A stretch of 64,000 bases of DNA from an unidentified bacterial endosymbiont (lineage in GTDB: Bacteria; Pseudomonadota; Gammaproteobacteria; Enterobacterales; Enterobacteriaceae). The stretch's first letter is position 1, and each line of letters opens with the position of its first letter. Made by a program: the position numbers and the translations under genes. Positions 18,835 to 27,864 of this stretch are shown here, one piece after another. The stretch is taken from positions 3,410,001 through 3,474,000 of the forward strand of contig NZ_OU963893.1 of the NCBI RefSeq assembly GCF_918797525.1, in the 5' to 3' direction. Below the pieces are notes generated by a model. That model searched no databases. It was not told where the DNA came from and saw nothing but the letters and a program-made list of their open reading frames with translations.

Positions 18835-19539
18835 ATGAATAAAAAATATTTTTTCCGTGCGGCTTTATGCCTGGCATTATTCAGTTCTTATGCATCAGCA
18901 ATGGAAATTACTGATTCATGGGTAAACTTTCGCGAAGCCTATATGACAGGTAGCCAGCAATTTCAGACCAAAATAGAATATGGAATGAAGGTAGATGATG
19001 CGCTTTATTTCAGCATTCAAAATACTTCAGGCCAAGGCGAGAAGCTTGATGAATTTAATAACCGTTATAATGAAACTGAGGTTAATTATAAAATCCCTCT
19101 TGCTTCACATCTTTTCTTCTGGCCAGGATTCGTTTTCAACTGGGGATCAAACGGCAGTGCCTTTGATCCCTACATTAAGCTGGGCGTTCAGGTTACGGAC
19201 AACTTTATGCTGATTGGCGGCTATCGCTATAACCAGAACAATTACGAAAGTTATAACTATTACGGTGACTACACGGAGGATGCAAATCAGGAGATTAACC
19301 TGTGGGCAGACCTGAACGTCACCGACAGGATCTGGATGGAGTACAACTTTACCTATCATAAGCGCGATGATGATTTCCGCTATGGCAATGGTTCGACGGA
19401 AAACTTCGAACATACGTTATCAGTTAGTTATAAAATCGATGATCATTTCACGCCGTACGTGGATCTTTCTCAGCTTGATAAAGCCAGTGAGAACAGGGAT
19501 GAAAATCGAATCCGCATCGGTCTTTACTACCATTTCTGA
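18835..19539 (+). CDS. KdgM-family oligosaccharide porin
   Basis: A 234-residue outer-membrane protein of the KdgM/NanC small monomeric porin family. It has a signal peptide (MNKKYFFRAALCLALFSSYA, cleavage about Ala22), then MEITDSWVNFREAY, repeated aromatic beta strands with tyrosine-rich turns (NNYESYNYYGDY), and a C-terminal YYHF sequence typical of barrel assembly. KdgM homologues admit acidic oligosaccharides such as oligogalacturonates. Here, by neighbourhood, acidic glucuronoxylan fragments are the likely cargo (inference). A longer reading from 18718 overlaps the transporter and lacks the signal peptide, so the ATG at 18835 is chosen. Confidence 0.9.
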   Translation: MNKKYFFRAALCLALFSSYASAMEITDSWVNFREAYMTGSQQFQTKIEYGMKVDDALYFSIQNTSGQGEKLDEFNNRYNETEVNYKIPLASHLFFWPGFVFNWGSNGSAFDPYIKLGVQVTDNFMLIGGYRYNQNNYESYNYYGDYTEDANQEINLWADLNVTDRIWMEYNFTYHKRDDDFRYGNGSTENFEHTLSVSYKIDDHFTPYVDLSQLDKASENRDENRIRIGLYYHF

Positions 19540-19556
19540 GGTTCGCATTGCAGCAG

Positions 19557-19579
19557 CCCGGTGCCAACAACGCACCGGG
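19557..19579 (+). terminator. Terminator of the porin gene
   Basis: CCCGGTGC (19557-19564) and GCACCGGG (19572-19579) form an 8-bp stem with a 7-base loop, followed by TTTCT. It closes the inserted glucuronidase-transporter-porin unit. Confidence 0.75.
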
Positions 19580-19806
19580 TTTCTCGCGCAACGCCTGGCT
19601 CTTAAGAATAAACAAACATCAAAAAAAACCAAAAAAAATGAACATTCGCTAATTATCAGTACTTTTTGTTACGCTTTATTTTTTATTTAACAATGAATAG
19701 TGAATTTTTCCAATGACACCCTTCTGACCCCTTGCGCCTCCTCTTCCTTTACGGCATTTTCATAAGCAAGCAATATCACAATGCAACAGGGTTAATGGAG
19801 AAGGTT

Positions 19807-21471
19807 ATGTGTTCAATTTTTGGCGTACTGGATATTAAAACTGACGCAGGCGAGCTGCGTAAAAAGGCTCTCGAACTGTCCCGCCTGATGCGCCATCGCG
19901 GCCCGGACTGGTCAGGTGTTTACGCCAGCGATAAAGCGATTCTGGCGCATGAACGTCTGTCTATTGTTGACGTCAACGCCGGTGCACAGCCGCTGTATAA
20001 CGATAAAAAAACCCATGCGCTGGCTGTTAACGGTGAAATCTACAACCATCAGGCGCTTCGCGCCGCGTACGGCGATTGCTACGCGTTTCAGACCGGTTCC
20101 GACTGTGAAGTTATCCTGGCACTGTATCAGGAGAAAGGGCCTGAATTTCTTGACGACCTGCAGGGCATGTTCGCCTTCGCCCTGTACGACAGCGAAAAAG
20201 ACGCCTATCTGATTGGCCGCGACCCTATTGGTATCATCCCGCTGTATATGGGCCATGATGAACACGGCAACTTCTACGTCGCCTCAGAAATGAAAGCCCT
20301 GGTGCCGGTCTGCCGTACTATTAAAGAGTTCCCGGCTGGCAGCTATCTGTGGAGCAAAGACGGCGAGATCCGCCAGTACTACCAGCGTGACTGGTTCGAT
20401 TATAATGCGGTAAAAGAAAACGTCACGGATAAAGCCGAACTGCGCCAGGCGCTGGAAGATGCCGTTAAAAGCCATCTGATGTCAGACGTGCCTTACGGTG
20501 TACTGCTCTCCGGCGGTCTGGACTCCTCCGTGATTTCCGCAATCACCAAAAAATTCGCCGCTCGTCGCGTGGAAGATCAAGAGCGTTCAGAAGCCTGGTG
20601 GCCGCAGCTACACTCCTTTGCCGTTGGCCTTGAAGGGGCTCCTGACCTGAAAGCGGCGCAGGAAGTGGCAAATCACCTCGGTACCGTGCACCATGAAATT
20701 CATTTCACCGTGCAGGAAGGTCTGGATGCAATCCGCGATGTTATCTACCACATCGAGACCTATGACGTGACCACCATCCGCGCCTCGACGCCGATGTATC
20801 TGATGTCGCGCAAGATCAAAGCGATGGGCATTAAAATGGTCCTTTCCGGGGAAGGTTCTGACGAAGTGTTTGGCGGCTACCTGTACTTCCATAAAGCGCC
20901 AAACGCCAAAGAGCTGCACGAAGAGACCGTGCGTAAGCTGCAGGCGCTGCATATGTTTGACTGCGCCCGCGCCAACAAAGCGATGTCTGCCTGGGGCGTG
21001 GAAGCACGCGTCCCCTTCCTTGATAAGAACTTCCTCGACGTGGCGATGCGCATTAACCCGCAGGACAAAATGTGCGGCAACGGCAAAATGGAAAAACATA
21101 TTCTTCGCGAATGTTTTGAATCCTACCTGCCCGCAAGTGTTGCATGGCGACAAAAAGAACAGTTCTCTGACGGCGTAGGTTACAGCTGGATAGACACCCT
21201 GAAAGAGGTCGCGGCGAAACAGGTTTCCGATCAACAACTGGAAACCGCAAGCTTCCGCTTCCCGTACAACACGCCAGGTTCCAAAGAAGCCTATTTATAC
21301 CGTGAGATCTTTGAAGAGCTGTTCCCGGTTCCAAGTGCGGCAGAGTGTGTGCCAGGCGGCCCGTCCGTCGCTTGCTCTTCCGCAAAAGCGATCGAATGGG
21401 ATGAATCATTCAAATCCATGAACGACCCGTCAGGACGTGCTGTAGGCGTTCACCAGTCTGCCTATAAGTGA
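19807..21471 (+). CDS. asnB: Asparagine synthetase B (glutamine-hydrolysing)
   Basis: Makes asparagine from aspartate, ATP and glutamine; 554 residues as in E. coli. The ATG at 19807 is followed directly by TGT, so after Met removal Cys is the N-terminal glutaminase nucleophile (MCSIFGVLD). The C-terminal synthetase domain has the PP-loop SGGLDSS and GEGSDEVFGGY. The earlier start at 19732 would hide the essential Cys and is rejected. The ribosome site is GGAGAAGG. Confidence 0.97.
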   Translation: MCSIFGVLDIKTDAGELRKKALELSRLMRHRGPDWSGVYASDKAILAHERLSIVDVNAGAQPLYNDKKTHALAVNGEIYNHQALRAAYGDCYAFQTGSDCEVILALYQEKGPEFLDDLQGMFAFALYDSEKDAYLIGRDPIGIIPLYMGHDEHGNFYVASEMKALVPVCRTIKEFPAGSYLWSKDGEIRQYYQRDWFDYNAVKENVTDKAELRQALEDAVKSHLMSDVPYGVLLSGGLDSSVISAITKKFAARRVEDQERSEAWWPQLHSFAVGLEGAPDLKAAQEVANHLGTVHHEIHFTVQEGLDAIRDVIYHIETYDVTTIRASTPMYLMSRKIKAMGIKMVLSGEGSDEVFGGYLYFHKAPNAKELHEETVRKLQALHMFDCARANKAMSAWGVEARVPFLDKNFLDVAMRINPQDKMCGNGKMEKHILRECFESYLPASVAWRQKEQFSDGVGYSWIDTLKEVAAKQVSDQQLETASFRFPYNTPGSKEAYLYREIFEELFPVPSAAECVPGGPSVACSSAKAIEWDESFKSMNDPSGRAVGVHQSAYK

Positions 21472-21485
21472 GTAAAAAGCGTGTC

Positions 21486-21514
21486 ATCAGGCCCTCCGGG
21501 GCCTGATTAATTTT
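21486..21514 (+). terminator. Terminator of asnB
   Basis: ATCAGGCCC-TCCG-GGGCCTGAT is a perfect 9-bp stem followed by TAATTTT, just after the asnB stop. Confidence 0.8.
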
Positions 21515-21630
21515 GCCTCGCATTTGCGTGCCGAAAATCGATGAATAACGAATATTTGCCGAATATTCCGTCATGCTGTTCGCAACCTAACCAAACAGTC
21601 ACATTCACGTTATTTTCGTTGAAAAAGGTG

Positions 21631-21666
21631 TTGACGCTGCCAGGGTCTATACGCATAATGCGCCCC
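21631..21666 (+). promoter_or_regulatory. Promoter of the tRNA operon
   Basis: TTGACG (21631-21636), a 17-base spacer and CATAAT (21654-21659) form a strong sigma-70 promoter. The following GCGCCCCGC discriminator is GC-rich, the hallmark of stringently (ppGpp/DksA) controlled stable-RNA promoters. It lies about 30-40 bp before the first tRNA. Confidence 0.8.
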
Positions 21667-21698
21667 GCAACGCCGATAAGGTAACGCGAAAAAAAGAT

Positions 21699-21775
21699 GG
21701 CTACGTAGCTCAGCTGGTTAGAGCACATCACTCATAATGATGGGGTCACAGGTTCGAATCCCGTCGTAGCCACCA
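21699..21775 (+). tRNA. metT: tRNA-Met (CAU), first copy
   Basis: 77 bases including encoded CCA. Acceptor stem GGCTACG/CGTAGCC, anticodon CAT, T-loop GTTCGAAT. Elongator methionine type by position in the operon. It differs from the second copy (22092) by a single C in the D-loop at 21714, where the other has T. Confidence 0.95.
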
Positions 21776-21784
21776 TCTTTTTTT

Positions 21785-21869
21785 GCGGGAGTGGCGAAAT
21801 TGGTAGACGCACCAGATTTAGGTTCTGGCGCCGCAAGGTGTGCGAGTTCAAGTCTCGCCTCCCGCACCA
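21785..21869 (+). tRNA. leuW: tRNA-Leu (UAG)
   Basis: 85 bases with encoded CCA and a long variable arm, as expected for class II leucine tRNAs. Acceptor GCGGGAG/CTCCCGC; anticodon TAG in the loop TTTAGGT, reading CUN codons. Confidence 0.95.
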
Positions 21870-21892
21870 TTCCCATATAAGCGTTGCACGGA

Positions 21893-21967
21893 TGGGGTAT
21901 CGCCAAGCGGTAAGGCACCGGTTTTTGATACCGGCATTCCCTGGTTCGAATCCAGGTACCCCAGCCA
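21893..21967 (+). tRNA. glnU: tRNA-Gln (UUG), first copy
   Basis: 75 bases, encoded CCA. Acceptor TGGGGTA/TACCCCA with the weak U1-A72 pair typical of tRNA-Gln; anticodon TTG. Identical in sequence to the copy at 22000. Confidence 0.95.
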
Positions 21968-21999
21968 TATTTCTTCGATTTTGCGGTTCTCCGCAGTAT

Positions 22000-22074
22000 T
22001 GGGGTATCGCCAAGCGGTAAGGCACCGGTTTTTGATACCGGCATTCCCTGGTTCGAATCCAGGTACCCCAGCCA
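22000..22074 (+). tRNA. glnW: tRNA-Gln (UUG), second copy
   Basis: 75 bases and identical to the 21893 copy; anticodon TTG. The 32-bp spacers between the genes are not conserved, so only the tRNA body has been kept identical. Confidence 0.95.
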
Positions 22075-22091
22075 TCGAAGAAAGCAGTACT

Positions 22092-22168
22092 GGCTACGTA
22101 GCTCAGTTGGTTAGAGCACATCACTCATAATGATGGGGTCACAGGTTCGAATCCCGTCGTAGCCACCA
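22092..22168 (+). tRNA. metU: tRNA-Met (CAU), second copy
   Basis: 77 bases with encoded CCA, anticodon CAT. The same as the 21699 copy except for T at 22107 in the D-loop. Confidence 0.95.
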
Positions 22169-22212
22169 AATTAGTAAACTATCGCGTTATTTGATAGACT
22201 AGAAAGAATTGT

Positions 22213-22287
22213 TGGGGTATCGCCAAGCGGTAAGGCTCTGGTTTCTGATACCAGCATTCCGAGGTTCGAATCCTCGTACCCCAGCCA
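22213..22287 (+). tRNA. glnV: tRNA-Gln (CUG), first copy
   Basis: 75 bases, encoded CCA, anticodon CTG in TTTCTGAT; acceptor TGGGGTA/TACCCCA; T-stem CGAGG/CCTCG. Confidence 0.95.
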
Positions 22288-22323
22288 ACTTAAAAAGTCG
22301 TTAAGCAGCTTGTTTAACGCAAT

Positions 22324-22398
22324 TGGGGTGTCGCCAAGCGGTAAGGCTCTGGTTTCTGATACCAGCATTCCGGGGTTCGAATCCCTGCACCCCAGCCA
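22324..22398 (+). tRNA. glnX: tRNA-Gln (CUG), second copy
   Basis: 75 bases, anticodon CTG. It differs from the 22213 copy in the acceptor (TGGGGTG/CACCCCA, a compensatory A-T to G-C change) and in the T-stem (CGGGG/CCCTG, with one G-T wobble), so the fold is kept. Confidence 0.95.
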
Positions 22399-22407
22399 AT
22401 CAGTAAC

Positions 22408-22432
22408 AAAAAGCCCGCGCTGCGGGCTTTTT
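22408..22432 (+). terminator. Terminator of the tRNA operon
   Basis: AAAAAGCCCGC and GCGGGCTTTTT arms with a tiny loop, followed by GTTTTT. A strong intrinsic terminator about 10 bases after the last tRNA; usable on both strands, so it may also end ubiF transcripts. Confidence 0.85.
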
Positions 22433-22472
22433 GTTTTTGTGCGTCCCTCGCCCGCAGGAGAGGGAACAAAAA

Positions 22473-23648
22473 TTAAAGACCTAACGCATATTTCAGCGCC
22501 TGCCGCTTAAGACCCCCGGCGCGTTCCGCCGCCATCAAGCCAATGTTTCGCAAAATGCGCACCGGACCCGCGTCGTTGCTAAATCCGGCATAAAACAGAT
22601 CCATCCCCGATTGCATAATGAAGTTATCCGCCATACGCCGCATCTGGTAGCGTTGCAGCACCTGATGGCTGGACCAGGTTTCACCATGGCTACGCGCATT
22701 ATTTAAAACGTCCAGTAACGCGTCGACGTCACGATAGCCGAGGTTCACCCCCTGCCCTGCCAGCGGGTGAATGGTGTGTGCCGCATCCCCCACCAGCGCC
22801 AGCCCTTCACGGGCATAGTGCAAAGCGTGACGACGCGTCAGCGGGAATCCCCCCGCCGTAACCGGAGTGACATTTCCCAGACGCGCCGGGAAATGCTGCG
22901 CTATTTCTCGGCGCAGTTGCTCCATTGAAAGCCCCTGCAGCTGGCGAATACGCGCCGGCTTGTCGTACCACACCAGCGACGCCCAGTTATCAAACAACGG
23001 CAAAAAGGCATGCGGACCGTTGGGGGTAAAGTGCTGCCAGGTACTTTCGCCCGGCGCTTTTTCGCACTGAACGGTGATCAACATGCATGATTGATTGTAC
23101 TGCCAGGCGTGAATACCGATCCCCGCCATCTGCCTGACCTGCGAGTTTGCACCATCGGCCCCGACCACCAGCTTTACGGCCATCTCGTCGTCATTATCGA
23201 GCATCAGCACATATCCGCTCGGCTGATGACGCAAAGCCTTGAGCGATGAAGGAACCCGTAGCGTCACCTTCGAATGTGCCTCCAGCGCCTGCCAGAGCGC
23301 GAGCTGGAGAACATTATTTTCCACCATATAGCCCAGACGCGGCAGCTTCAGTTCAGCGGCATCAAAGGAGACGTGCGCATTTTCCCACTCCCAGGTTTCA
23401 AGACGGCTGTAAGGATGCGCACGCATCGCAAGCACCGAGTCCCAGACGCCCAGCCCGCAGAGCAGGTCAACGGAGGCCGCACTGATGGCGGAAATACGCA
23501 CGTCCGGTTTGGCGCACGGGTCAAATGCCGCAGGCGCAGCCTGTTCAATGACCGTTACGTCAAATCCCTGCTGCGCCAGCCCTAGCGCCAGTGCGCCGCC
23601 GACCATACCGCCGCCGACTACGGCAATTTCGGTGTGTTGGAGTGTCAT
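22473..23648 (-). CDS. ubiF: UbiF, 2-octaprenyl-3-methyl-6-methoxy-1,4-benzoquinol hydroxylase
   Basis: FAD-dependent monooxygenase that adds the C6 hydroxyl in aerobic ubiquinone synthesis. The 391 residues match E. coli in length. The FAD dinucleotide fold is VGGGMVGGALALGLAQ near the N-terminus; the second FAD motif GDAAHTIHPLAGQGVNLG is in the C-terminal half, with the DG motif VVGADGANS between them. The ATG at 23648 lies 8 bases after GGAAA; a TTG at 23654 in the same frame is possible but less likely. Confidence 0.96.
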   Translation of the reverse strand: MTLQHTEIAVVGGGMVGGALALGLAQQGFDVTVIEQAAPAAFDPCAKPDVRISAISAASVDLLCGLGVWDSVLAMRAHPYSRLETWEWENAHVSFDAAELKLPRLGYMVENNVLQLALWQALEAHSKVTLRVPSSLKALRHQPSGYVLMLDNDDEMAVKLVVGADGANSQVRQMAGIGIHAWQYNQSCMLITVQCEKAPGESTWQHFTPNGPHAFLPLFDNWASLVWYDKPARIRQLQGLSMEQLRREIAQHFPARLGNVTPVTAGGFPLTRRHALHYAREGLALVGDAAHTIHPLAGQGVNLGYRDVDALLDVLNNARSHGETWSSHQVLQRYQMRRMADNFIMQSGMDLFYAGFSNDAGPVRILRNIGLMAAERAGGLKRQALKYALGL

Positions 23649-23784
23649 GGTCAATTTTCCTTATTGCAGAATCCCTTAAGTCTACCGGATTTTAATGGAC
23701 ATGAGGTTGACAACCTTCATACTGGTCACAACCGCACCAAAGCATTACAATATGCGCCCTGCAATCCTGAGCATGAGCAAGTCG

Positions 23785-25209
23785 ATGACAAAAAAACTCC
23801 ATATAAAAACCTGGGGCTGTCAGATGAACGAATACGATTCATCAAAGATGGCCGATCTGCTGGATGCCACGCACGGGTATCAACTGACTGACGACGCGAA
23901 CGAAGCCGACGTGTTGCTGCTCAATACCTGTTCCATCCGTGAGAAGGCGCAGGAAAAAGTTTTCCACCAGTTGGGTCGCTGGAAGCTTATCAAACGTAAA
24001 CGTCCTGACGTAATCATCGGCGTCGGTGGCTGTGTCGCCTCGCAGGAAGGTAAGCTGATCCGCCAGCGTGCTCACTATGTCGATATTATTTTTGGCCCGC
24101 AGACGCTGCACCGCCTCCCGGAGATGATCAACTCGGTTCGCGGCAACCGCCGTCCGGTTGTTGACGTCAGCTTCCCGGAAATTGAAAAATTCGACCGTCT
24201 GCCAGAGCCGCGCGCGGATGGTCCCACCGCCTTCGTCTCGATCATGGAAGGGTGTAATAAATACTGTACCTACTGTGTCGTGCCTTATACCCGCGGTGAA
24301 GAGGTGAGCCGCCCGAGTGATGACATCCTGTTTGAGGTTGCCCAACTGGCCGCGCAGGGCGTGCGTGAAATTAATCTGCTGGGCCAGAACGTAAATGCCT
24401 GGCGTGGTGAGAATTACGATGGCACGACAGGTAGCTTCGCTGAACTGCTCCGTCTGGTGGCGGCAATTGACGGTATCGATCGTCTACGCTTTACCACCAG
24501 CCACCCGATGGAGTTTACCGATGACATCATCGATGTCTATCGCGATACCCCAGAGCTGGTGAGCTTCCTGCATCTGCCGGTTCAGTGTGGTTCCGACCGT
24601 GTACTGAACCTGATGGGCCGCCCACATACGGTGCTGGAGTATAAATCCATCATCCGCAAGCTGCGTGAAGCGCGTCCGGACATTCAGATTAGTTCCGACT
24701 TTATCGTCGGTTTTCCTGGCGAAACCACCGATGACTTTGAGCGCACCATGAAGCTCATCGGCGAGGTGAATTTCGACGTCAGCTACAGCTTCATCTTCTC
24801 TGCGCGTCCTGGCACCCCGGCGGCGGATATGGTTGACGACGTGCCGGAAGAAGAGAAAAAACAGCGTTTGTATATTCTGCAGGAACGTATCAATCAGCAG
24901 GCAAACGCCTGGAGCCGTCGTATGCTCGGCACCACCCAGCGTATTCTGGTGGAAGGCACCTCGCGTAAGAGCATTATGGAGCTGTCTGGTCGTACCGAGA
25001 ATAACCGCGTGGTGAACTTTGAAGGTTCGCCGAATTTAGTGGGCAAATTTGTGGACGTTGAGATTGTTGAAGTCCTGACCAACTCGCTGCGCGGGAAACG
25101 GGTACGTACCGAAGATGAAATGGGCCTGCGTATCGCTCAGTCCCCGGAATCCGTGATTTCACGGACCCGCAAGGAAAACGACTCTGGCGTGGGAATTTAC
25201 CAGCCATAA
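23785..25209 (+). CDS. miaB: MiaB, tRNA-2-methylthio-N6-dimethylallyladenosine synthase
   Basis: Radical-SAM methylthiotransferase that adds the 2-methylthio group to i6A37 of tRNAs reading UNN codons. The 474 residues match E. coli. The N-terminal UPF0004 domain supplies auxiliary-cluster cysteines (Cys12 in [21 protein letters not shown]). The radical-SAM cluster is CNKYCTYC near residue 157-164, and a C-terminal TRAM domain follows. The start [11 protein letters not shown] is chosen over an earlier in-frame ATG at 23695 that adds 30 unrelated residues. The [10 protein letters not shown] block has Cys where E. coli has Ser. Confidence 0.97.
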   Translation: MTKKLHIKTWGCQMNEYDSSKMADLLDATHGYQLTDDANEADVLLLNTCSIREKAQEKVFHQLGRWKLIKRKRPDVIIGVGGCVASQEGKLIRQRAHYVDIIFGPQTLHRLPEMINSVRGNRRPVVDVSFPEIEKFDRLPEPRADGPTAFVSIMEGCNKYCTYCVVPYTRGEEVSRPSDDILFEVAQLAAQGVREINLLGQNVNAWRGENYDGTTGSFAELLRLVAAIDGIDRLRFTTSHPMEFTDDIIDVYRDTPELVSFLHLPVQCGSDRVLNLMGRPHTVLEYKSIIRKLREARPDIQISSDFIVGFPGETTDDFERTMKLIGEVNFDVSYSFIFSARPGTPAADMVDDVPEEEKKQRLYILQERINQQANAWSRRMLGTTQRILVEGTSRKSIMELSGRTENNRVVNFEGSPNLVGKFVDVEIVEVLTNSLRGKRVRTEDEMGLRIAQSPESVISRTRKENDSGVGIYQP

Positions 25210-25216
25210 TCCCTCT

Positions 25217-25237
25217 GGCCTGCCTTTCTGGCAGGCC
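25217..25237 (+). terminator. Hairpin after miaB
   Basis: GGCCTGCC-TTTCT-GGCAGGCC is a perfect 8-bp stem immediately after the miaB stop, followed by TTGTATTT. It has the form of an intrinsic terminator and overlaps the -35 of the next promoter by one base. Confidence 0.75.
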
Positions 25238-25265
25238 TTGTATTTCCTCCCTGTATCCCCAATAT
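25237..25265 (+). promoter_or_regulatory. Candidate sigma-32 promoter of ybeZYX-lnt
   Basis: CTTGTAT, a 13-base spacer, then CCCCAATAT. This closely follows the heat-shock consensus CTTGAAA-N(11-16)-CCCCATNT. The ybeZYX-lnt operon belongs to the RpoH regulon in E. coli, so both sequence and context agree. It leaves a leader of about 110 bases. Confidence 0.7.
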
Positions 25266-25381
25266 GCTTAGCAATGCTTGCGCCTTTATTCCATGGCGTA
25301 AATAATTTCGGTAATGACAGTTTTATAATGCCCGGTGGCATAACGTTTACCTGGCCTACAAAACACTCAAAGAGGAACGGT

Positions 25382-26428
25382 TTGAACATAGACACGCGTG
25401 AAATTAGCCTTGAGCCCGCAGACAACGCTCGACTGTTGAGCCTGTGCGGGCCGTTTGATGACAACATCAAACAACTGGAGCGACGTCTGGGGATCGAAAT
25501 CAATCGTCGCGATCACCATTTCAAACTCACCGGACGCCCTATCTGCGTCAACGCGGCTGCAGATATTTTGCGTAGCCTGTACGTCGATACCGCCCCGATG
25601 CGTGGAGAAACGCAGGATATTGAGCCGGAACAGATCCACCTCGCCATTAAAGAGGCACGCGTGCTTGAGCAGAGCGCAGAAAGCGTGCCGGACTTCGGCA
25701 AAGCGATCAACATCAAGACCAGGCGTGGCGTCATTAAGCCGCGTACGCCGAACCAGGCGCAGTACATCGCTAATATTCTCGACCATGACATCACCTTTGG
25801 CGTGGGCCCGGCAGGTACGGGTAAAACCTATCTCGCGGTTGCCGCTGCGGTCGATGCCCTGGAACGCCAGGATGTCCGCCGTATTCTGCTGACCCGCCCT
25901 GCGGTTGAAGCGGGTGAAAAGCTGGGCTTCCTGCCTGGCGACTTAAGCCAGAAGGTTGATCCGTATCTGCGTCCGCTGTACGACGCGTTGTTCGAAATGC
26001 TCGGCTTTGAGAAAGTTGAAAAACTTATTGAGCGCAACGTCATTGAAGTCGCCCCGCTGGCCTACATGCGTGGCCGTACGTTGAATGACGCGTTCATCAT
26101 TCTTGATGAAAGCCAGAACACCACCATCGAACAGATGAAGATGTTCCTGACGCGTATCGGCTTTAACTCGAAAGCGGTCATAACCGGTGACGTCACCCAG
26201 ATAGATCTGCCGCGCAGTACCAAATCTGGCCTGCGCCACGCCATTGAAGTGCTGGCCAACGTTGATGAAATCAGTTTTAACTTTTTCCACAGCGAGGACG
26301 TTGTTCGCCATCCGGTGGTCGCACGCATTGTTAACGCCTATGAAGCCTGGGAAGAGGCCGATCAAAAGCGTAAGGCCGAACAGGCAGCAGAACGTAAGCG
26401 CGACGCGCAGGAGCAAGAACCGAAATGA
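25382..26428 (+). CDS. ybeZ: YbeZ, PhoH-like ATPase
   Basis: A 348-residue PhoH-family nucleotide-binding protein, thought to act with the endoribonuclease YbeY in rRNA maturation and RNA handling. Walker A is [11 protein letters not shown] and Walker B is [10 protein letters not shown]; an N-terminal KH-like region precedes them. The start is taken as the TTG at 25382 ([12 protein letters not shown]), with an AGAGGA site 5-6 bases upstream, as in E. coli; the in-frame start at 25238 lies inside the promoter and is rejected. The last bases overlap ybeY (ATGA). Confidence 0.94.
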   Translation: MNIDTREISLEPADNARLLSLCGPFDDNIKQLERRLGIEINRRDHHFKLTGRPICVNAAADILRSLYVDTAPMRGETQDIEPEQIHLAIKEARVLEQSAESVPDFGKAINIKTRRGVIKPRTPNQAQYIANILDHDITFGVGPAGTGKTYLAVAAAVDALERQDVRRILLTRPAVEAGEKLGFLPGDLSQKVDPYLRPLYDALFEMLGFEKVEKLIERNVIEVAPLAYMRGRTLNDAFIILDESQNTTIEQMKMFLTRIGFNSKAVITGDVTQIDLPRSTKSGLRHAIEVLANVDEISFNFFHSEDVVRHPVVARIVNAYEAWEEADQKRKAEQAAERKRDAQEQEPK

Positions 26429-26892
26429 GTCAGGTGATCCTCGATTTACAGCTGGCCTGTGAGGACATTTCCGGCATGCCAGAAGAGGCACAGTTTCAGA
26501 AATGGCTGGATGCGGTTGTCCCCCAGTTCCAGGAAGAATCAGAAGTCACTGTCCGTCTGGTGGATGATGCAGAAAGCCATGAGCTTAACCTGACCTACCG
26601 CGGGAAAGATAAGCCGACCAATGTGCTCTCTTTCCCGTTCGAAGCACCGCCGGGCATAGAGATGCCGCTGCTGGGCGATCTGATCATCTGTCGTCAGGTG
26701 GTTGAACAAGAAGCCAAAGAGCAACAGAAGCCACTTGAGGCCCATTGGGCGCATATGGTAGTGCATGGCAGCCTGCATCTGCTGGGCTACGACCATATCG
26801 AAGATGATGAAGCGGAAGAGATGGAGTCGCTTGAGACAGAGATAATGCTTGCTCTGGGCTATGAGGATCCGTACATTGCCGAGAAAGAATAG
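26425..26892 (+). CDS. ybeY: YbeY, endoribonuclease for 16S rRNA 3' maturation
   Basis: Zinc-dependent single-strand endoribonuclease involved in 16S rRNA 3'-end processing and ribosome quality control; 155 residues as in E. coli. The zinc motif [11 protein letters not shown] (three His) is near the C-terminus, and the conserved Arg is in [15 protein letters not shown]. It overlaps ybeZ by 4 bases, indicating translational coupling. Confidence 0.97.
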   Translation: MSQVILDLQLACEDISGMPEEAQFQKWLDAVVPQFQEESEVTVRLVDDAESHELNLTYRGKDKPTNVLSFPFEAPPGIEMPLLGDLIICRQVVEQEAKEQQKPLEAHWAHMVVHGSLHLLGYDHIEDDEAEEMESLETEIMLALGYEDPYIAEKE

Positions 26893-26980
26893 TCCGTCAT
26901 TCGACGACTAACATGCCGCCGCGCAAGGATTTCGCGCGGTGGTAAACATTGAACTAACAAGAGAACCCTTAACAAACGCC

Positions 26981-27859
26981 ATGAGCGACGACAATTCACA
27001 CAGTAGCGACACGACAAACAGTAAAAAGGGATTTTTCTCCCTCATTCTGAACCAGCTTTTCCACGGCGAACCTAAAAACCGTGATGAACTGCTGGAGCTG
27101 ATTCGTGATTCCGGGCAAAACGATCTTATCGACGAAGATACGCGCGAAATGCTCGAAGGGGTAATGGACATTGCCGACCAGCGCGTCCGCGATATCATGA
27201 TCCCTCGCTCGCAGATGATTACCCTGAAACGTAACCAGACGCTGGACGAGTGTCTCGATGTCATTATCGAATCAGCCCACTCGCGTTTCCCGGTCATCAG
27301 CGAAGATAAAGATCACATCGAAGGGATTTTGATGGCGAAAGATCTGCTGCCGTTCATGCGCAGCGATGCCGAAGCCTTCAGCATGGAAAAAGTGTTACGC
27401 CAGGCCGTGGTTGTGCCGGAAAGTAAACGTGTGGATCGGATGCTGAAAGAGTTTCGCTCTCAGCGCTATCACATGGCGATTGTTATTGATGAATTTGGCG
27501 GCGTTTCCGGTCTGGTCACGATCGAAGATATTCTTGAACTGATCGTGGGCGAAATCGAAGATGAGTATGACGAAGAAGAGGATATCGACTTCCGTCAGTT
27601 AAGCCGTCATACCTGGACCGTGCGCGCGCTGGCGTCAATTGAAGACTTCAACGACGCCTTTGGTACCCGCTTCAGCGATGAAGAGGTTGATACCATTGGC
27701 GGTCTGGTGATGCAGGCCTTTGGTCACCTTCCGGCTCGCGGCGAAACCGTTGAGATCGATGGGTACCAGTTCAAGGTCGCAATGGCCGACAGCCGACGTA
27801 TTATTCAGGTTCACGTCAGAACGCCGGACGACTCACCGGTGCCTAAACTGGAAGATTAA
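26981..27859 (+). CDS. corC: CorC/YbeX, CBS-domain protein
   Basis: Cytoplasmic 292-residue protein with a CBS pair (about 70-190, [10 protein letters not shown]... and [21 protein letters not shown]) followed by a CorC_HlyC transporter-associated domain. In E. coli and Salmonella it is linked to magnesium/cobalt efflux and to ribosome maturation. The start [11 protein letters not shown] is chosen over an upstream ATG-less extension beginning at 26939. Operon ybeZ-ybeY-corC-lnt. Confidence 0.95.
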   Translation: MSDDNSHSSDTTNSKKGFFSLILNQLFHGEPKNRDELLELIRDSGQNDLIDEDTREMLEGVMDIADQRVRDIMIPRSQMITLKRNQTLDECLDVIIESAHSRFPVISEDKDHIEGILMAKDLLPFMRSDAEAFSMEKVLRQAVVVPESKRVDRMLKEFRSQRYHMAIVIDEFGGVSGLVTIEDILELIVGEIEDEYDEEEDIDFRQLSRHTWTVRALASIEDFNDAFGTRFSDEEVDTIGGLVMQAFGHLPARGETVEIDGYQFKVAMADSRRIIQVHVRTPDDSPVPKLED

Positions 27860-27864
27860 TGTAA

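Noticed and set aside
21732..22124. Reverse-strand frames such as MAGVPGFEPGN across the tRNA genes
   Set aside because: These are translations of repeated tRNA sequence, a well-known annotation artefact.
21699..22398. Regularly repeated segments that might look like a CRISPR array
   Set aside because: Each repeat is a full tRNA gene with cloverleaf, anticodon and CCA, and the spacers are of uneven length.
21699..22398. tRNA cluster as a prophage or island attachment site
   Set aside because: No integrase and no displaced tRNA 3' fragment is seen on either side; ubiF follows as in E. coli.
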